A DNA stretch of 64,000 nucleotides, taken from Bradyrhizobium ottawaense (GTDB lineage: Bacteria > Pseudomonadota > Alphaproteobacteria > Rhizobiales > Xanthobacteraceae). Shown here piece after piece: positions 1 to 9,185 of the stretch (within the stretch, counting starts at the first letter, position 1; every line of letters begins with the position of its first letter). A model generated the notes under the pieces. The model was given only the letters and a program-made list of their open reading frames with translations. It did not search any database and had not been told where the DNA came from. Both the position numbers and the translations under genes were made by a program. The stretch covers positions 2,022,001 through 2,086,000 of the forward strand of contig NZ_CP029425.2 in NCBI RefSeq assembly GCF_002278135.3. The letters are read 5' to 3'.

Positions 1-1492
1 CGTTGGTGTTGGGGCCGGCCTGGAGATTGTTGTTGACCTGCACCCAATAGGCGTTGATGAGGCCGTCCTTCAGCATCCGGCTCTGCAACACGGCATGTGC
101 GCCGGGCTTGTCGGGAATGGTGCCCTCGGGCAGCAGCCAGAGATGCTCGGCGTGGTCGCGGTGCTGCTTGTTGGTCACCACCATGTCGGCGGGGAGGCGG
201 TGCGAGAAGGTGCCGACCTCGCGCGCGGTGCCGCAGGCGGAGGGCTGCCCGGTCAGCGAGAACGGGCTGTTGCCGGGCGAGGAGATCTTTCCGGTCAACA
301 GATGGATGTTGTAGACGAGGTTGTTGCACCAGACGCCGCGGGTGTGCTGGTTGAAGCCCATGGTCCAGAACGAGACCACCTTGGTCTTCGGGTCGGCATA
401 GAGCTCGGCCAGCGCCTCGAGGCGGTTCAGCGGCACGCCGGACATCTCCGCCGCTTTCTCCAGCGTGTAGTCCGAGACGAACTTGACGAATTCGTCGTAG
501 CTCATGTCGGTGGAGTCATTGGCCTTCGCCGCACCCGTCGCCTTCTTCTGCAGCGGATGCTCGGGCCGCAGGCCGTAGCCGATGTCGGTCTGGCCGCGCC
601 TGAAGATGGTGTGTGCGGCGACGAAGTCCTTGTGGACCCGGCCGGTCTTGATGATGTGATGGGCGATGGCGTTGAGAATGTAGAGGTCGGTTTGCGGCTT
701 GAACACCATGCCGATGTCGGCGAGGTCGAACGAGCGGTGCTCGAAGGTCGAGAGCACGGCGACGCGGACATGCGGCGCCGAGAGCCGGCGGTCGGCGAGG
801 CGCGTCCACAGGATGGGGTGCATCTCCGCCATGTTGGAGCCCCACAGCACGAAGGCGTCGGTCGCCTCGATGTCGTCGTAGCAGCCGGCCGGCTCGTCGA
901 TGCCGAAGGTGCGCATCATGCCGGCGACGGCCGAAGCCATGCAGTGCCGCGCGTTGGGATCGATGTTGTTGGTGCGGAAGCCGGCCTTGAACAGTTTCGA
1001 GGCGGCATAGCCTTCCCAGATCGTCCACTGGCCCGAGCCGAACATGGCGACGCCGTTCGGTCCGCGCTTCTTCATCGCCTCCTTCCACTTCACCTCCATG
1101 ATGTCGAAGGCTTCGGTCCAGGACACGGGCGTGAACTCGCCGTTCTTGTCGTATTTGCCGTTCGCCTTGCGCAGCATCGGCTGCGTCAGGCGGTCGTGGC
1201 CGTACATGATCTTGGAGAGGAAATAGCCTTTGACGCAGTTGAGGCCGCGATTGACCTCGGCCTTGATGTCGCCGTGGGTCGCGACCACGCGGTTGTCCTT
1301 GGTGGCGACCATCACGGAGCAGCCGGTGCCGCAGAAGCGGCAGGCGGCCTTGTCCCATTTCAATTCGCTCGCCTCCCGCTCGGCGGCGAGATTGGCGGCG
1401 AGCGCCGGGACCGGCATGCCGGCAGCGGCGGCCGCGATCGCGGCAGCCTCCAGCTTCAGCATCTGGCGGCGGTCGAGCTTTGGCGATGTCAT
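1..1492 (-). CDS. napA: Periplasmic nitrate reductase catalytic subunit NapA (3' end cut by window)
   Basis: This subunit reduces nitrate to nitrite in the periplasm, using a bis-MGD molybdenum cofactor and one [4Fe-4S] cluster, with electrons from NapB/NapC. The N-terminus has a Tat signal (RR at residues 8-9, then a hydrophobic Ala-rich stretch to about residue 33). The cluster cysteines are C51, C54, C58 and C86 (CRFCGTGC, then NRGLNC). C184 in RHCMAS is the expected Mo ligand. About 497 of the family's roughly 830 residues are present; the rest runs off the left edge. It lies 17 bp after napD in the order napE-napD-napA. The start ATG gives the complete Tat signal. Identification is firm. 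Confidence 0.97.
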   Translation of the reverse strand, partial: MTSPKLDRRQMLKLEAAAIAAAAAGMPVPALAANLAAEREASELKWDKAACRFCGTGCSVMVATKDNRVVATHGDIKAEVNRGLNCVKGYFLSKIMYGHDRLTQPMLRKANGKYDKNGEFTPVSWTEAFDIMEVKWKEAMKKRGPNGVAMFGSGQWTIWEGYAASKLFKAGFRTNNIDPNARHCMASAVAGMMRTFGIDEPAGCYDDIEATDAFVLWGSNMAEMHPILWTRLADRRLSAPHVRVAVLSTFEHRSFDLADIGMVFKPQTDLYILNAIAHHIIKTGRVHKDFVAAHTIFRRGQTDIGYGLRPEHPLQKKATGAAKANDSTDMSYDEFVKFVSDYTLEKAAEMSGVPLNRLEALAELYADPKTKVVSFWTMGFNQHTRGVWCNNLVYNIHLLTGKISSPGNSPFSLTGQPSACGTAREVGTFSHRLPADMVVTNKQHRDHAEHLWLLPEGTIPDKPGAHAVLQSRMLKDGLINAYWVQVNNNLQAGPNTN

Positions 1493-1509
1493 GATGGCTC
1501 TCCCGGTCT

Positions 1510-1824
1510 TTAGGCGGTTTCGATGGCGTGGAAGACGAGCGCCGCGGAATAAACGTGTCGCAGGGATTGGATGGTGTTGAGCATGGTGCCGAGGCTGCCG
1601 GCGTCCAGCGCCTCGGCCACGACCACGAGCTTGCCACGCACGTCGCGGCCGTAAATCTCGCAGCCCGCGAGGGCGGTGATGTCGGCTTCGACGTCGGCGA
1701 GATGCTCGGGGCGCGCCTGCACCACGATACTGGCAATCTCGCCCCCGGGCGGGGGCACGATGCGGTCGGCGCCGAGCACCTGTCCCGTGATCAGCGCGCG
1801 ACGGTTGAGTTTGGCTTGGGCCAT
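1510..1824 (-). CDS. napD: NapD, chaperone for NapA maturation
   Basis: A 104-residue cytoplasmic protein of the NapD family, which binds the Tat signal peptide of NapA and delays export until the cofactor is inserted. The ferredoxin-like fold region is recognisable from [13 protein letters not shown] through the conserved GCEIYGRD segment to GKLVVVAE. The length is slightly above the usual 80-95 residues because of an N-terminal extension of about 25 residues. It lies between napE and napA on the same strand with short spacers, so it is probably co-transcribed and made together with its client. Confidence 0.92.
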   Translation of the reverse strand: MAQAKLNRRALITGQVLGADRIVPPPGGEIASIVVQARPEHLADVEADITALAGCEIYGRDVRGKLVVVAEALDAGSLGTMLNTIQSLRHVYSAALVFHAIETA

Positions 1825-1843
1825 ATGCCTGCCTTTCTGGATA

Positions 1844-2032
1844 TCAATGCGGGGTCGGAGGCGGGCCGGGCGGGCCCGCGAACATCTGGTAGATCCACAC
1901 GGCCAGCCCGTAGCTGCCGACGGTCCCGACCGCGAGGACGGGCATCACGACCGCCGTCAGGAACAGGAACGCGAAGATCTCCATGCGCCGTTGGCGCAAA
2001 CGCCCAGTCGTGTCGTCGCCGGGGGCCGGCAT
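1844..2032 (-). CDS. napE: NapE, small membrane protein of the nap operon
   Basis: A 62-residue protein with a short basic N-terminus (RLRQRRMEIF), one hydrophobic segment at about residues 18-50, and a proline-rich tail. This matches the NapE family found as the first gene of rhizobial napEDABC operons. Its role is not established; it is thought to be a membrane component that affects assembly or electron delivery. It is the first gene of the operon here, with a FixK/FNR-like box about 100 bp upstream. Confidence 0.88.
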   Translation of the reverse strand: MPAPGDDTTGRLRQRRMEIFAFLFLTAVVMPVLAVGTVGSYGLAVWIYQMFAGPPGPPPTPH

Positions 2033-2125
2033 ATCCGGTCTCTCTCTTGCAGTGCCTAAGATCTTGACGGCTTACGGCCGTCGCTCCGTGAACTTGTCAA
2101 ACTATATCGCCGGAGACCGCCGATT

Positions 2126-2139
2126 CTGACATGGATCAA
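2126..2139 (-). promoter_or_regulatory. Candidate FixK/FNR-type box upstream of napE
   Basis: Read toward napE the site is TTGATCCATGTCAG: TTGA, six bases, then TCAG, one mismatch from the TTGA-N6-TCAA palindrome used by FixK2/FNR proteins. It is centred about 100 bp before the napE start. Low-oxygen control of nap by FixK2 is known in Bradyrhizobium; its role here is inferred from position and sequence. Confidence 0.5.
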
Positions 2140-2270
2140 TGCGCCTTGCATCAACTAAGTCGTCGCATTTCGCATGGCTGATTCGAGCCCGTGATGGCGA
2201 GCAGCCATGGACAGCGCGACCCCGCTCATTAAGATGCCATTAACAACAATAATCGCGGGAGAACGACGCC

Positions 2271-3476
2271 ATGAAGTTCGGCATCTTCTACGAGCTGCAA
2301 CTGCCGCGGCCCTGGGTGGCTGGCGACGAGCTCGCCCTGTACCAGAACGCGCTGACGCAGATGGAGCTTGCCGACAAGCTCGGCTACGACCATGCCTGGG
2401 TGGTCGAGCATCACTTCCTCGAGGAATATTCGCACTCGCCGTCACCGGAATCCTTCCTCGCTGCAGCAAGCCAGCGCACCAGGAACATCCGGCTCGGGCA
2501 CGGCATCCTGCAGCTCACCACCAATCATCCGGCGCGCGTTGCCGAGCGTGTCGCGGTGCTCGATCTGCTCTCTAACGGCCGCTGCGAGTTCGGCATGGGC
2601 GAGAGCGCCTCGATCACCGAACTCACGCCGTTCGGCCGCGACATGGAGACCAAGAAGGAAGTGTTCGAGGAAGCCGTTGCCGCGATCTTCCCGATGTTCA
2701 AGGACGCGGGCAGCGAGCATCACGGCAAGTATTTCGATATCCCCCTGCGCAACGTCGTGCCAAAGCCGGTGCAGAAGCCGCATCCGCCGTTGTGGATGGC
2801 GTGCTCGCAACTGCCGACCATCGAGCGTGCCGGCCGTCACGGCTTTGGCGCGCTCGGCTTCCAGTTCGTCAGCGCCGACGCCGCGCATGCCTGGGTGCAC
2901 GCCTATTACAACGCGATGACCAAGCGGCTGCATAAACTGGCGGACTACCAGATCAACCCGAACATGGCGCTGGTCTCGTTCTTCATGTGCGCCAAGACCG
3001 ACGAGGAGGCGCGCGCCCGCGCCGACGGCGCCACCTTCTTCCAGTTCGCGCTGCGCTTCTACGGTGCCTCGCAGAACCGCCAGCGGCCTGCGCCCTACAC
3101 CGTCAACATGTGGGACGAGTACAACAAGTGGAAGCGCGACAATCCTGAAGCGCAGGAGGCGGCGCTGCGCGGCGGCCTGATCGGCTCGCCGGAGACGATC
3201 CGCAGGAAGCTGAAGCGCTTCCAGTCCTCGCATATCGACCAGGTCATCCTGCTCAACCAGGCCGGCAAGAACAGCCACGAGCACATCTGCGAATCGCTGG
3301 AGCTGTTCGGCCGCGAGGTGATGCCGGAGTTCCAGAACGACCCGGCGCAGGCAGCCTGGAAGCAGGGCGTGATGAGTGGCGAGATCAAGCTGGAGGAGAT
3401 CGACACCGAGGCCTTTACGGACCGCTACGGCAAGCTGGCGATCAGTGTCGCCCCGGCGAAGGCGGCGGCGGGGTAG
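2271..3476 (+). CDS. LLM-class flavin-dependent monooxygenase
   Basis: A 401-residue bacterial-luciferase-like protein, expected to use reduced FMN and O2. Family marks include the N-terminal strand MKFGIFYEL, the AWVVEHHF segment (residues about 42-49), RNIRLGHGI, the NHPARVAERVAVLDLLSNGR stretch and the GMGES turn. The C-terminal third has GSPETIRRKL, typical of the helix that closes the barrel. The GGGAGAA ribosome site supports the start. It stands alone, followed after 9 bp by a small DUF2200 gene. The substrate cannot be told from sequence. Confidence 0.86.
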   Translation: MKFGIFYELQLPRPWVAGDELALYQNALTQMELADKLGYDHAWVVEHHFLEEYSHSPSPESFLAAASQRTRNIRLGHGILQLTTNHPARVAERVAVLDLLSNGRCEFGMGESASITELTPFGRDMETKKEVFEEAVAAIFPMFKDAGSEHHGKYFDIPLRNVVPKPVQKPHPPLWMACSQLPTIERAGRHGFGALGFQFVSADAAHAWVHAYYNAMTKRLHKLADYQINPNMALVSFFMCAKTDEEARARADGATFFQFALRFYGASQNRQRPAPYTVNMWDEYNKWKRDNPEAQEAALRGGLIGSPETIRRKLKRFQSSHIDQVILLNQAGKNSHEHICESLELFGREVMPEFQNDPAQAAWKQGVMSGEIKLEEIDTEAFTDRYGKLAISVAPAKAAAG

Positions 3477-3485
3477 GGGGCTCCG

Positions 3486-3839
3486 TTGCCAAAGCACCGG
3501 ATCTACACGACCAGCTTCGCCAGCGTTTACCCGCTCTATGTTGCGAAGGCGGAGAAGAAAGGGCGCTCGAAGGCCGAGGTCGATCAGATCATCTCTTGGT
3601 TGACGGGTTATGGTCCGAAGGAGCTGCAAGTCCAACTGGAAGGACAGACGGATTTTGAGACCTTCTTTGCAGAGGCCCCTGCAATCAACCCCTCGCGCGC
3701 CCTCATCAAAGGCGCGGTGTGTGGCGTTCGAGTGGAGGACATCAAGGAGCCAACGATGCGGGAAATCCGTTACTTGGATAAGCTGATCGACGAACTGGCC
3801 CGGGGAAAGACAATGGACCAGATTCTGCGAAGAAAGTGA
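3486..3839 (+). CDS. DUF2200 family protein
   Basis: A 117-residue soluble protein that fits the DUF2200 family along its whole length: [16 protein letters not shown] at the start, a [10 protein letters not shown] segment in the middle and CGVRVEDI...[15 protein letters not shown] near the end. The function is unknown. The only start that keeps the conserved N-terminus is TTG, preceded by a GGGG-rich Shine-Dalgarno that overlaps the end of the upstream monooxygenase gene. It may be translated with that gene, but no functional link is known. Confidence 0.82.
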   Translation: MPKHRIYTTSFASVYPLYVAKAEKKGRSKAEVDQIISWLTGYGPKELQVQLEGQTDFETFFAEAPAINPSRALIKGAVCGVRVEDIKEPTMREIRYLDKLIDELARGKTMDQILRRK

Positions 3840-3957
3840 TTTCGAGCGGCTACCGTCCATTCGGCTCAGCGACGTTCGCGCAATCTGCCACGCAGAGCGG
3901 CCTTCCGGCGCGCCGCCATTGCTGGTAGACCACGTCAAAAGCGACAGGGAGAAGACG

Positions 3958-4746
3958 ATGCGCCCTTGCGGGACGTCCACAACTGCAGCGGCAGGCGATA
4001 TCGCGCCCGCGGTGCTCGCCATCGGCCGCTCCGATTTCCCAAAAGTCCTGATCGACACGCTGCGCCGCCACGCCGATGTCGGCCATTGCATGGTGTTCGC
4101 GCTGAGCCGTGCCGGTGCCGCGACCTGCCTGCTCGATGCCGGCAACATCCCGATCGGCGGCGATCTCGGCGCGGCCTATGCCGGGCACTTCCATGAATCC
4201 GATCCCAACCGCGATGCGCTGTTCGAAGGCGAGGGCCCTGCGCCGATCATGCTGCCGTCGTTCGCGCCGCGCATGTATGGTGCGCGCTACCGCAAGATCT
4301 TCTTCCACGAGTCCGGCATCGTCGACAAATGCGCGACCGCGATCTGGACCGGCGGCACCTGCTTCTATGTCAATTTCTACCGCATCACGGCCCAGGGCCG
4401 TTTCAGCGCCGCCCAGCGCGAGCGGCTCCAGGCGATCGCACCGGCGATCGGCGCCAGCGTCGCCCGTCATTTCCAGCAGACCGCGACCGCGACGCCTGAC
4501 CAGAACCTCGCCACATTGTTCGCCACGCGCGCGCCGCTCTCCACGCTGACACCGCGTGAGCAGGAGGTCTGCCGTCGCATCCTGCTCGGTTTCAGCTCCG
4601 AGGCAATCTCGCAAGAACTCGGCATCAGCCTGCATTCGACCCTGACCTACCGCAAGCGCGCCTATCAGCGGCTCGGCATCTCCTCGCAGAACGAATTGTT
4701 TTCGATCGTGCTGGGTCTGCTCGCGGGGCCTCACGGCCTGAACTGA
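3958..4746 (+). CDS. LuxR-type helix-turn-helix transcriptional regulator
   Basis: A 262-residue regulator. The last 65 residues form a GerE/LuxR DNA-binding domain, with LTPREQEVCRRILLGFSSEAI followed by the recognition helix LHSTLTYRKRAYQRLGI. The N-terminal 180 residues are an unassigned sensor region without a clear autoinducer-binding signature or a REC domain. The ATG chosen has a good AGGGAGAA ribosome site; an in-frame TTG 39 bp upstream is less likely. Neighbouring genes do not reveal the target. Confidence 0.83.
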   Translation: MRPCGTSTTAAAGDIAPAVLAIGRSDFPKVLIDTLRRHADVGHCMVFALSRAGAATCLLDAGNIPIGGDLGAAYAGHFHESDPNRDALFEGEGPAPIMLPSFAPRMYGARYRKIFFHESGIVDKCATAIWTGGTCFYVNFYRITAQGRFSAAQRERLQAIAPAIGASVARHFQQTATATPDQNLATLFATRAPLSTLTPREQEVCRRILLGFSSEAISQELGISLHSTLTYRKRAYQRLGISSQNELFSIVLGLLAGPHGLN

Positions 4747-4898
4747 GGGCAGTATCAAGCGGTATCCCATTCTTGATGTCGCCGAACAAGAATTCCGCGT
4801 TAACCATCGCCAACGGTTCCCGTCTGCGCGGCATCGCTTCGAAGTTTCTTAAATTTTGCTGGGTACCTCTTCAGGCACAGTGACCCCTGGAGAAAGAT

Positions 4899-5783
4899 AT
4901 GGCTAAGCGGGCCAAGGCCAAACGTGGGAAGGCGGAGACGCTCGCAATCTCGATGGCCGCGAGGGTTGCAATTTGCGCCGTGGCCGTCGCCGCGTTGGGG
5001 TACGGTTTGCTGTCCGGCCAGGCGGGCGTGCAGCCGGTACGGAAGCCGCCCGCACAGGAAGCCCGGGCATCGTCGTCTCCTGTCTACGTGGCGCCTCCAG
5101 TTCATGCCGCAGCGGCGGTTCCGGCCCCGGCTGCAGCTCCGATTCCGGCACCGGTTCCGGCGCCTCTGGCCGAACCGCCCAAAGCCGACGCTGATGCTCC
5201 TGGAGCATTGGTGCGGCAGGTGGTCGACTATGCCAGCCGCCAGGCACCGGGCACGGTCATCATCGATACCGGAAACACATTCCTCTATTTCGTCCTGAAC
5301 GACAGGCAGGCGATGCGCTACGGCATCGGTGTCGGCCGCGAAGGTTTCACGTGGTCCGGTGAGCAGACCGTGGCCCGTAAAGCCGAATGGCCGGATTGGC
5401 ATCCGCCCGTGGAGATGGTCTCGCGCCAGCCTTATCTGCCGCGCTTCATGGCAGGTGGTCCCGGCAATCCGCTCGGCGCCCGCGCAATGTATCTCGGGGA
5501 GACCGAATATCGCATTCACGGCACCAACAACCCCGCTACGATCGGCAAGCGCGTTTCGTCCGGCTGCATCCGGCTCACCAATGACGACGTCACGGACCTC
5601 TATGAACGGGTGAAGGTCGGCGCGAAAGTGATCGTGCTTCCGGCAAGCGCTGCCCGCCGGCCGTCCCCGGGCGCGCCCGACGCCGCGTCCCGGTCGCCGG
5701 ACCCGGCACCGCCGTCGAGCCGCCCCTCGGCTGCCAATGCGCAGATGCTGCCATCTGGACCAAGGATCGCCGAGGCGCGATAG
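4899..5783 (+). CDS. L,D-transpeptidase (YkuD domain) with N-terminal membrane anchor
   Basis: A 294-residue envelope enzyme that probably forms 3-3 peptidoglycan cross-links or anchors proteins to the wall. A basic start is followed by one membrane helix (about 18-40) and an Ala/Pro-rich linker (about 45-100). The YkuD domain covers about 118-250 and holds the catalytic motif HGTN (H208) and SSGCIRL (catalytic C223). The C-terminal 45 residues are Pro/Ser/Ala-rich and probably disordered. A GGAGAAAG ribosome site precedes the ATG. Confidence 0.9.
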   Translation: MAKRAKAKRGKAETLAISMAARVAICAVAVAALGYGLLSGQAGVQPVRKPPAQEARASSSPVYVAPPVHAAAAVPAPAAAPIPAPVPAPLAEPPKADADAPGALVRQVVDYASRQAPGTVIIDTGNTFLYFVLNDRQAMRYGIGVGREGFTWSGEQTVARKAEWPDWHPPVEMVSRQPYLPRFMAGGPGNPLGARAMYLGETEYRIHGTNNPATIGKRVSSGCIRLTNDDVTDLYERVKVGAKVIVLPASAARRPSPGAPDAASRSPDPAPPSSRPSAANAQMLPSGPRIAEAR

Positions 5784-5871
5784 CTCAGTTTGTCCCTATC
5801 GCTAGGGACAGACGCCGGCCGCGGAGTTCGCTAGTCTGGCCTGAAGGATACGACAATCCGGGGAGGCCGCT

Positions 5872-7035
5872 TTGAGCACCGCGCCGCGCATCGACATCGA
5901 CCCGGTCGCGTTCTGGGCCGATCCCTATCCGATGCTCGCGACAATGCGGAAAGAAGCGCCGATCGCGTTCGTGCCGCAGCTCGGCTCGACCCTGCTGACC
6001 AGCCGCGACGACATCTCGATCTCCGAGAAGCAGATCGACGTGTTCTCCTCGCACCAGCCCGCCGGCCTGATGAACCGGCTGATGGGCCACAACATGATGC
6101 GCAAGGACGGCGAGGCGCACCAGCTCGAGCGCCGCGCGATGTTTCCGACGGTGTCGCCGAAGACGGTGAAGGCGCATTGGACCGCGCTATTCCAGGCCCA
6201 TGCCGACCGCATCCTCGACGCGATCGCGCCGGGGCGGATCGACTTCATGCGCGACTTCGCGCTGCCGTTCTCCGGCGAATGCCTGAAGTCGATCACCGGC
6301 CTCACCAATATCGGCTTTGGCGACATGGACGCGTGGTCGCAAGGCATGATCGAGGGCATCGCCAACTATGCCGGCGATCCCGCCGTCGAGGCGCGTTGCC
6401 ATGCCGCGACGTCGGGCATCGACGCTGCGATCGACGACATCCTGCCGGTGATCACGAAGAACCCGGACCAGAGCATCCTCGGCGTGCTCGTGGCCTCCGG
6501 CATGCCGATGGACAGCGTGCGGGCAAATGTCAAACTCGCGATCTCAGGCGGCCAGAATGAGCCGCGCAAGGCCATCGCCGGCACGGTCTGGGCGCTCCTG
6601 ACCCATCCCGAGCAGCTCGATCTGGTGCGCAAGGGCAAGGTGACCTGGCTCGAGGCGTTCGAGGAATATGCCCGCTGGATCTCGCCGATCGGCATGTCGC
6701 CACGGCGTATCGCCAAGCCGTGGAGCATCCGCGACGTTTCGTTCGAGCTCGACGAGCGTGTGTTCCTGATGTTCGGCTCCGCCAATCGCGACGAGAGGCA
6801 TTTTGAGCGCGCGGATCAGTTCGACGTGCGGCGTGATACGACCAAGAGCGTCGCGTTCGGCGCCGGCCCGCATTTTTGCGCCGGCGCATGGGCCTCTCGC
6901 GCCATGATCGCCGACGTCGCGCTGCCGACCGTGTTCGCACGCGCCAGGCTTCTCGAGATCGCCAACGACGAGCCGGTGCGGGTGGGCGGCTGGGCGTTTC
7001 GCGGACTGCAGAATCTGCCGGTGACATGGCATTAG
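5872..7035 (+). CDS. Cytochrome P450 with atypical I-helix
   Basis: A 387-residue soluble bacterial P450. The heme-binding loop is FGAGPHFCAG with the thiolate at C336, and the K-helix ExxR is E265-Y-A-R268. The I-helix, which normally reads AGxxT with the proton-relay threonine, reads SGGQNEPR at about 225-232, so the usual acid/alcohol pair is missing. The start is TTG, set by a GGGGAGG ribosome site 5 bp upstream; no better ATG exists before conserved sequence. No ferredoxin or reductase gene is adjacent, so the redox partner must lie elsewhere. Confidence 0.9.
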   Translation: MSTAPRIDIDPVAFWADPYPMLATMRKEAPIAFVPQLGSTLLTSRDDISISEKQIDVFSSHQPAGLMNRLMGHNMMRKDGEAHQLERRAMFPTVSPKTVKAHWTALFQAHADRILDAIAPGRIDFMRDFALPFSGECLKSITGLTNIGFGDMDAWSQGMIEGIANYAGDPAVEARCHAATSGIDAAIDDILPVITKNPDQSILGVLVASGMPMDSVRANVKLAISGGQNEPRKAIAGTVWALLTHPEQLDLVRKGKVTWLEAFEEYARWISPIGMSPRRIAKPWSIRDVSFELDERVFLMFGSANRDERHFERADQFDVRRDTTKSVAFGAGPHFCAGAWASRAMIADVALPTVFARARLLEIANDEPVRVGGWAFRGLQNLPVTWH

Positions 7036-7242
7036 CCGGGACCAGATCCGTGCGGCTCTCACATTCGCGTGCAGAAAAAATCCCTCTGCATCATCGCGGC
7101 AGCTTGAAAGATTAATCATGCGCGCTGCCGCACGCGCAGTGCTCGCATCGCTATTTTTCCGCACGTCTCGACAGCTTTGACAACCCGCACCATCATTCCT
7201 GAAACGTGAATGATGACGGCCGCACGCGGCCGGGAGTGTGGA

Positions 7243-8193
7243 ATGCAGCGTCGTGACTTTCTCAAGCTCTCCATCGGAACCGCAGCCGCCGCTGCGCTCG
7301 CCTCGCCTGCGATCGCGCAAGGCGCGGTGAAGGAAATTCGTGTCGGCTACCAGAAGAACGGCGTGCTGGTCATCACGCGCCAGCAGGCCGCGCTGGAAAA
7401 ACATTTCACGCCCCTGGGCATCGAGGTGAAGTGGGTCGAGTTCTCCTCGGGCCCGCCGATGATGGAGGCGATGAATGTCGGCAGCGTCGATTACGGCGCG
7501 GTCGGTGATTCCCCGCCGGTGTTCGCGCAGGCCGCGGGCGCCGCGATCGTCTATGCCGCGGGCCAGCCCATCACCAACGGCCAGGGCATTCTGGTGCCAA
7601 AGGATTCGCCGATCCGCGCGATCGGTGAGCTGAAAGGCAAGCGTGTCGGCTTCACCAAGGGCTCCAGCGCGCACAACATCGTGGTGCAGACGCTGGAGAA
7701 GGCGGGCCTCACCTATGCCGACATCACACCGGTCTATCTGACGCCGCCGGACGCAGGCCCCGCCTTTGCCAATGGCAGCATCGAGGCCTGGGCGATCTGG
7801 GATCCGTACTTCGCGATCGGTGAGACCAAACAGAGCGGCCGCATCCTGATCAACGCGCGCGAGGTCACCAAGACCAATTCCTTCTACATCGCCAACCGCG
7901 ATTTCGCGAAGAACCACGGCGCGATCCTGCAGCAGATCGTCGACGTCACCACCGCGACCGCCAGATGGGCCGAGCAGCATCGCGACGAGGTCGCGAAGTC
8001 TCTCGCCGCGGTGACCGGCATTCCGCTGGAGATCCAGACCATCGCGGCGAACCGGTCGTCCTTCGTCGTCGGGCCCGTCACCGATGACATCGTCGCGACC
8101 CAGCAGGGCGTCGCCGATCGCTTCTACAAGCTCGGCCTGATCCCGAAGCCGATCGCGATCCGCGACATCGTCTGGCGCAACCCGGCAGCCTGA
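7243..8193 (+). CDS. ssuA: Aliphatic sulfonate ABC transporter, periplasmic binding protein (first copy)
   Basis: A 316-residue SsuA/TauA-type binding protein. A Tat-like signal (QRRDFLKL, then an Ala-rich core ending in AIAQG) directs it to the periplasm. Typical family segments are IRVGYQKNG near the mature N-terminus, SSGPPMMEAMNVG, VDYGAVGDSPP and WAIWDPYFA. The chosen ATG follows a GGGAGTG site; an upstream in-frame ATG adds 11 residues before the signal. It opens a cluster with a second binding protein, ssuD, ssuC, ssuB and a flavin reductase, and would supply alkanesulfonates as a sulfur source. Confidence 0.87.
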   Translation: MQRRDFLKLSIGTAAAAALASPAIAQGAVKEIRVGYQKNGVLVITRQQAALEKHFTPLGIEVKWVEFSSGPPMMEAMNVGSVDYGAVGDSPPVFAQAAGAAIVYAAGQPITNGQGILVPKDSPIRAIGELKGKRVGFTKGSSAHNIVVQTLEKAGLTYADITPVYLTPPDAGPAFANGSIEAWAIWDPYFAIGETKQSGRILINAREVTKTNSFYIANRDFAKNHGAILQQIVDVTTATARWAEQHRDEVAKSLAAVTGIPLEIQTIAANRSSFVVGPVTDDIVATQQGVADRFYKLGLIPKPIAIRDIVWRNPAA

Positions 8194-8231
8194 TCGTGCC
8201 GACCAGCCTTTCCACACACAGGGGTTTGAAC

Positions 8232-9185
8232 ATGAGGCGTATCATCCAGCGTCTGATCGCGGCCGTCGTGCTGTCGATCGGCATCGTCGCCGCCGCGGTC
8301 GGCACGTCCTACGGTCAGGACAAGGTGGTCCGCATCGGCTACCAGAAATACGGCAAGCTGGTGCTGCTCAAGAGCAAGGGCACACTCGAGCCGAAGCTCG
8401 CCGCCGACGGCTACAAGGTGGTGTGGACCGAATTCCCCTCCGGCCCGCCGCTGCTCGAAGCCCTTAATGTCGGCGCGATCGATTTCGGCAACACCGGCGA
8501 AGCCCCGCCGATCTTCGCGCAGGCCGCCGGCGCGCCGATCCAGTACGTCGCCTATGAGCCACCGGCGCCGAAGGGCGAGGCGATCCTGGTGCCAAAGGAC
8601 AGTCCGCTGAAGTCGGTCGCCGACCTCAAAGGCAAGAAGGTCGCGCTCAACAAGGGCTCTAACGTCCACTACCTCCTGGTCAAGGCGCTGGAGAAAGCCG
8701 GCGTGAAATATTCGGAAGTTGAGCCCGTGTTCCTCGCACCCGCCGACGCGCGCGCCGCCTTCGAGCGCGGCGCGGTCGATGCCTGGGTGATCTGGGATCC
8801 GTTCCAGGCGGCGGCGGAGGCGGCCACCGGCGCGCGCACGCTCGCTGACGGCACCGGCATCGTCGCCAACTATCAGTTCTACTTTGCCTCGAAGAAATTC
8901 CTCGGTGCCAATCCTGAGATCGTCGACGTCGTGCTCGCCGAGCTCAGCACGGTCGACGACTGGGCCAAGGGCGACATCCATGCGGTGGCCGAGCAGCTTG
9001 CTCCGGCGATCGGATTGTCGGTGCCCGTGGTCGAGGTGGCGTTGAAGCGACAGTCCTACGGCATCAAGCCGATCACGGATACCGTCATCGCCGACCAGCA
9101 GCAGGTGGCCGACGCGTTCTTCGCGCTGGGCCTGATTCCCAAATCCATCAAGATCTCCGATGTGGCTCGGAAGTCAGGATCGTGA
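8232..9185 (+). CDS. ssuA: Aliphatic sulfonate ABC transporter, periplasmic binding protein (second copy)
   Basis: A 317-residue SsuA-family protein, a diverged tandem paralogue of the preceding gene: the same [22 protein letters not shown] and VIWDPF blocks recur. It has a Sec-type signal peptide (MRRIIQRLI, hydrophobic core, cleavage near SYGQD) where its neighbour looks Tat-dependent. The start after CAGGGG is preferred to a GTG-type start 36 bp upstream. Its end overlaps the ssuD start by 4 bp, showing tight operon structure. Two binding proteins for one permease suggest a widened substrate range. Confidence 0.88.
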   Translation: MRRIIQRLIAAVVLSIGIVAAAVGTSYGQDKVVRIGYQKYGKLVLLKSKGTLEPKLAADGYKVVWTEFPSGPPLLEALNVGAIDFGNTGEAPPIFAQAAGAPIQYVAYEPPAPKGEAILVPKDSPLKSVADLKGKKVALNKGSNVHYLLVKALEKAGVKYSEVEPVFLAPADARAAFERGAVDAWVIWDPFQAAAEAATGARTLADGTGIVANYQFYFASKKFLGANPEIVDVVLAELSTVDDWAKGDIHAVAEQLAPAIGLSVPVVEVALKRQSYGIKPITDTVIADQQQVADAFFALGLIPKSIKISDVARKSGS

